The notes under the pieces: generated by a model
Told to the model about the DNA's origin: nothing
What the model saw: only the letters and a program-made list of their open reading frames with translations
Database searches by the model: none
Origin: Deltaproteobacteria bacterium
GTDB lineage: Bacteria > Desulfobacterota > Desulfovibrionia > Desulfovibrionales > Desulfovibrionaceae
Direction of reading: 5' to 3'
DNA: 6,983 bases
Assembly (NCBI GenBank): GCA_025350085.1
Contig: JANXYI010000309.1
Location: 1-6,983, forward strand
Position numbers and translations under genes: made by a program
Shown here: positions 4,650-6,983 of the stretch, in pieces
Numbering within the stretch: position 1 is the stretch's first letter
How the letters are laid out: every line of letters begins with the position of its first letter

Positions 4650-5501
4650 ATGAGCTACAGAATTTTGCAGAAAAAAATTCTCATACCAGGGCAGACCACC
4701 CTGCTCGTCATCGACGCGCCGCACGTGGCCAAGAAGGCCAAACCCGGAAACTTCGTCATCCTGCGCACCAGCGAGCACGGCGAACGCATCCCGCTGACCA
4801 TCGCCGACTGTGACGCCGCAGCCGGCACCGTGACCATCGTCTTTCTGGTGGTGGGCAAGAGCACGGCCGAGCTGAACACCTTTGAGGAAGGCATGAGCCT
4901 GCCCGACTTCTGCGGGCCGCTCGGCAAGCCCACGCACATTGAAAAGCAGGGCACGGTCATCTGCGTGGGCGGCGGCACCGGAGTCGCCGCCATGCACCAC
5001 ATCGCCAAGGGCCACGCGGCAGCAGGCAACCACGTGGTGGCCGTCATCGGCGCGCGCAACAAGGACCTGCTGCTCTTCTGCTCCGAGCTCGGAAATTTCT
5101 GCCCCGAGGTCCTCGTGGCCACGGACGACGGCAGCACCGGCCACAAGGGCTTTGTCACCGAGGTGCTCAAAATGCGCCTGGAAGAGGACAAGAGCGTGTC
5201 CGAGGTCATCGCCATCGGCCCGGTGCCCATGATGGAGGCCGTGGCCAAGGTCACCAGGCCTTTTGGCGTCAAGACCACGGTGAGCCTCAACTCCATCATG
5301 GTCGACGGCATCGGCATGTGCGGCGCCTGCCGCTGCTCCGTGGGCGGGGAGACCAAGTTCGCCTGCGTGGACGGACCCGAGTTCGACGGGCACCAGGTGG
5401 ACTTCAATGAGCTGCGCATGCGCCTGGGCCAGTTCAGGCCCGAGGAGCAGCTGTCCATGAAGCTCTTCCAGGAAAAATGTCAGTGCGGGGAGGGCAAGTA
5501 A
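4650..5501 (+). CDS. nfnA: NfnA, small subunit of NADH-dependent ferredoxin:NADP+ oxidoreductase
   Basis: The FAD/NAD(H)-binding subunit of the cytoplasmic electron-bifurcating NfnAB complex, which couples NADH and reduced ferredoxin oxidation to NADP+ reduction, or the reverse. The 283-residue length is normal for the family, which is often annotated as sulfide dehydrogenase or dihydroorotate dehydrogenase electron-transfer subunit. The N-terminal beta-barrel (about 1-98) has RIPLT (46-50) for FAD. The nucleotide-binding domain has CVGGGTGVAAMHH (105-117). The C-terminal [2Fe-2S] loop carries C224, C227 and C239. In the Thermotoga enzyme the fourth ligand is an aspartate, and D219 occupies the matching place before MCGAC. 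An upstream ATG at 4635 would add five residues. ATG 4650 is preferred because homologues begin MSxRIL and GAGG (4637-4640) lies nine bases before it. nfnB follows after one base. Confidence 0.95.
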   Translation: MSYRILQKKILIPGQTTLLVIDAPHVAKKAKPGNFVILRTSEHGERIPLTIADCDAAAGTVTIVFLVVGKSTAELNTFEEGMSLPDFCGPLGKPTHIEKQGTVICVGGGTGVAAMHHIAKGHAAAGNHVVAVIGARNKDLLLFCSELGNFCPEVLVATDDGSTGHKGFVTEVLKMRLEEDKSVSEVIAIGPVPMMEAVAKVTRPFGVKTTVSLNSIMVDGIGMCGACRCSVGGETKFACVDGPEFDGHQVDFNELRMRLGQFRPEEQLSMKLFQEKCQCGEGK

Positions 5502-5502
5502 C

Positions 5503-6966
5503 ATGAACGCCAAACCCGAAAAGAAGGCCATCAAGAAAATTCCTCGTACCGAGATGCCCGCGCAGCCGCCCATGGAGCGCGTCCGCAACTACTTTGAGGT
5601 GGCCCTGGGCTATACCCTGGCCGACGCCCAGGCCGAGGCCAGCCGCTGCATCCAGTGCAAGAAACCCTTGTGCCGCCAGGGCTGCCCGGTGGAAATCGAC
5701 ATCAAGGGCTTCATCGGCCAGCTCCAGAAGGGCGACCTTCCCGGCGCCTACAAGGTCCTGCGCGACTACAACTCGCTGCCCGCGGTCTGCGGCCGCGTGT
5801 GCCCGCAGGAGACCCAGTGCGAGGGCGAGTGCATCCTGGGCAAAAAACCCGAGAAGACCGGCGGGCCGGTGGCCATCGGCCGCCTGGAGCGCTTCGTGGC
5901 CGACACCTTTGCCGCCAAGCTGGCCGAGGGCGACTCCGCCTGCATCCAGCTCACCGGCCAGGCCGCCTGCCGCATGGAGCGCCCTGAACTCAAGGTCGCC
6001 TGCATCGGCGGCGGCCCGGCCAGCCTCACCGTGGCCGGGTACCTGGCCGCGCTGGGCATCAAGGTCACGGTCTTCGAGGCCCTGCACGAGGTCGGCGGGG
6101 TGCTGGTCTACGGCATCCCCGAGTTCCGCCTGCCCAAGGCCATCGTGCGCCGCGAGATCGACGCCATGAGAGCGCTCGGCGTGGAGTTCCGCACCAACTG
6201 GGTCGGCGGCAAGGCCATCCTGGTCCAGGAACTGCTCGACGAGGGCTACAAGGCCGTGTTCCTGGGCGTGGGCGCGGGCCTGCCGCAGTTCATGGGCGTG
6301 CCCGGCGAGAACAACATCGGCGTGTTCAGCGCCAACGAGTACCTGACGCGCGTGAACCTGGGCCGGGCCTACGACTTCCCCAACTTCGACACGCCCATCT
6401 TCAAGGCCGACAACGTGGCTGTCATCGGCGGCGGCAACGTGGCCATGGACGCCGCGCGCACGGCGCTCCGCCTGGGCGCCAAGAACGTCTACATCGTGTA
6501 CCGCCGCACCAAGGGCGAGATGCCCGCCCGGCACGAGGAGCTGGAACACGCCATCGAAGAGGGCGTACAGCTGCAGTGCCTGTGCGGGCCGCTGGAGTTC
6601 ATCGGCGACGAGAACAAGCGCCTGACGAGCATCCGCCTCCAGAAGATGTGCCTGGGCGAGCCCGACGCCTCGGGCCGCTGCCGCCCCATGCCCATCGAGG
6701 GCGAAACCTCCGAGCTCAAGGTCGGCCTGGCCGTCATCGCCGTGGGCACCCGGCCGAACCCCATCCTGCTCGAAGCCACGCCGGGGCTCAAGTTGAACAA
6801 GCGCGGCTACATCGAGGCCGACCCCGAGACCGGCGAGACGAGCATCCACGGGGTCTTTGCCGGCGGCGACATCGTCACCGGCTCGGCCACGGTCATCTCG
6901 GCCATGGGCGCGGGCCGCCGCGCGGCCAAGGAGATTGCGAAAAGGCTCTTGGGAACAGACGCATAA
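5503..6966 (+). CDS. nfnB: NfnB, large bifurcating subunit (glutamate synthase small-subunit-like)
   Basis: The NADP(H)- and ferredoxin-linked subunit of NfnAB. In characterised homologues it holds the bifurcating FAD and two [4Fe-4S] clusters. At 487 residues it is full length. The N-terminal cluster domain has C49, C52, C57 and C61 (RCIQCKKPLCRQGCP), then C96, C100, C106 and C110 (CGRVCPQETQCEGEC). One cluster in known Nfn structures has a glutamate ligand, and E103 is a candidate here. The FAD Rossmann motif is ACIGGGPASL (167-175 region). VAVIGGGNVAMDAAR (305-319), followed by VYRRT, forms the NADPH site. GVFAGGDIVTGSATVISAMG (450-469) closes the FAD site. The gene resembles GltD because both belong to one family; the adjacent nfnA and absence of a large glutamate synthase subunit settle the call. 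GGGGAGGG at 5487-5494 lies eight bases before the ATG. A purine-only stretch follows the stop. Confidence 0.95.
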   Translation: MNAKPEKKAIKKIPRTEMPAQPPMERVRNYFEVALGYTLADAQAEASRCIQCKKPLCRQGCPVEIDIKGFIGQLQKGDLPGAYKVLRDYNSLPAVCGRVCPQETQCEGECILGKKPEKTGGPVAIGRLERFVADTFAAKLAEGDSACIQLTGQAACRMERPELKVACIGGGPASLTVAGYLAALGIKVTVFEALHEVGGVLVYGIPEFRLPKAIVRREIDAMRALGVEFRTNWVGGKAILVQELLDEGYKAVFLGVGAGLPQFMGVPGENNIGVFSANEYLTRVNLGRAYDFPNFDTPIFKADNVAVIGGGNVAMDAARTALRLGAKNVYIVYRRTKGEMPARHEELEHAIEEGVQLQCLCGPLEFIGDENKRLTSIRLQKMCLGEPDASGRCRPMPIEGETSELKVGLAVIAVGTRPNPILLEATPGLKLNKRGYIEADPETGETSIHGVFAGGDIVTGSATVISAMGAGRRAAKEIAKRLLGTDA

Positions 6967-6983
6967 GAGAGAGAAGAGAATAG

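Noticed and set aside
4431..5588. 385-codon minus-strand open frame opposite nfnA and its leader
   Set aside because: Same cause: antisense to a certain gene, low-complexity composition, no family features.
5434..6849. Very long minus-strand open frame opposite nfnB
   Set aside because: It is a complement-frame shadow of a GC-rich gene; the product is His/Ala/Gly-biased without any recognisable motif, while nfnB on the other strand is certain.
5503..6966. Glutamate synthase small subunit (GltD)
   Set aside because: Family resemblance is expected, but the adjacent nfnA and the absence of a large glutamate synthase subunit favour NfnB.

Overview
The window is very GC-rich, with C or G at most third codon positions. 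Its best-marked genes, an nfnAB pair, together with several small lineage-type hypothetical proteins, suggest an anaerobic bacterium of the Desulfovibrio type (Desulfovibrionales). That assignment is inferred from gene content and style. No rRNA, tRNA, CRISPR array, transposase or phage gene was found.

Layout. (1) Positions 1-1235, minus strand: a two-gene unit with a cyclase/kynurenine-formamidase-like hydrolase followed by a cysteine-rich DUF3795-type protein, ending near a perfect GC-rich hairpin (16-34). A well-spaced sigma70-like promoter (1254-1282) sits almost on top of the cyclase start. (2) 1361-2581, plus strand: a family 4 glycosyltransferase, diverging from the cyclase. (3) 2624-3331, minus strand: an OmpR/PhoB-type response regulator, convergent with the glycosyltransferase across an AT-rich, terminator-like inverted repeat. 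(4) 3332-3483: a divergent regulatory region with a promoter candidate and a 16-bp near-palindrome, leading to a 72-residue plus-strand protein (3484-3702). (5) 3740-4304, minus strand: an unrecognised Gln/Ala-rich protein whose frame is broken at a run of 11 G residues (coding strand). Its true C-terminus continues in another frame. (6) 4305-4649: 345 bases without a gene, containing a strong hairpin, a dyad and a probable leader. (7) 4650-6966, plus strand: nfnA and nfnB, separated by one base.

How the genes work together. The only clear functional partnership is NfnAB, the electron-bifurcating NADH-dependent reduced ferredoxin:NADP+ oxidoreductase, which balances NADH, NADPH and ferredoxin pools in anaerobes. 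The cyclase and DUF3795 genes are probably co-transcribed, but their joint role is unknown. The glycosyltransferase, the response regulator and the two small hypothetical proteins look like single-gene units. The most unusual feature is the G11 tract, which could be a phase-variable switch, a transcriptional slippage site, a fixed pseudogene or a sequencing error. The sequence alone cannot separate these.
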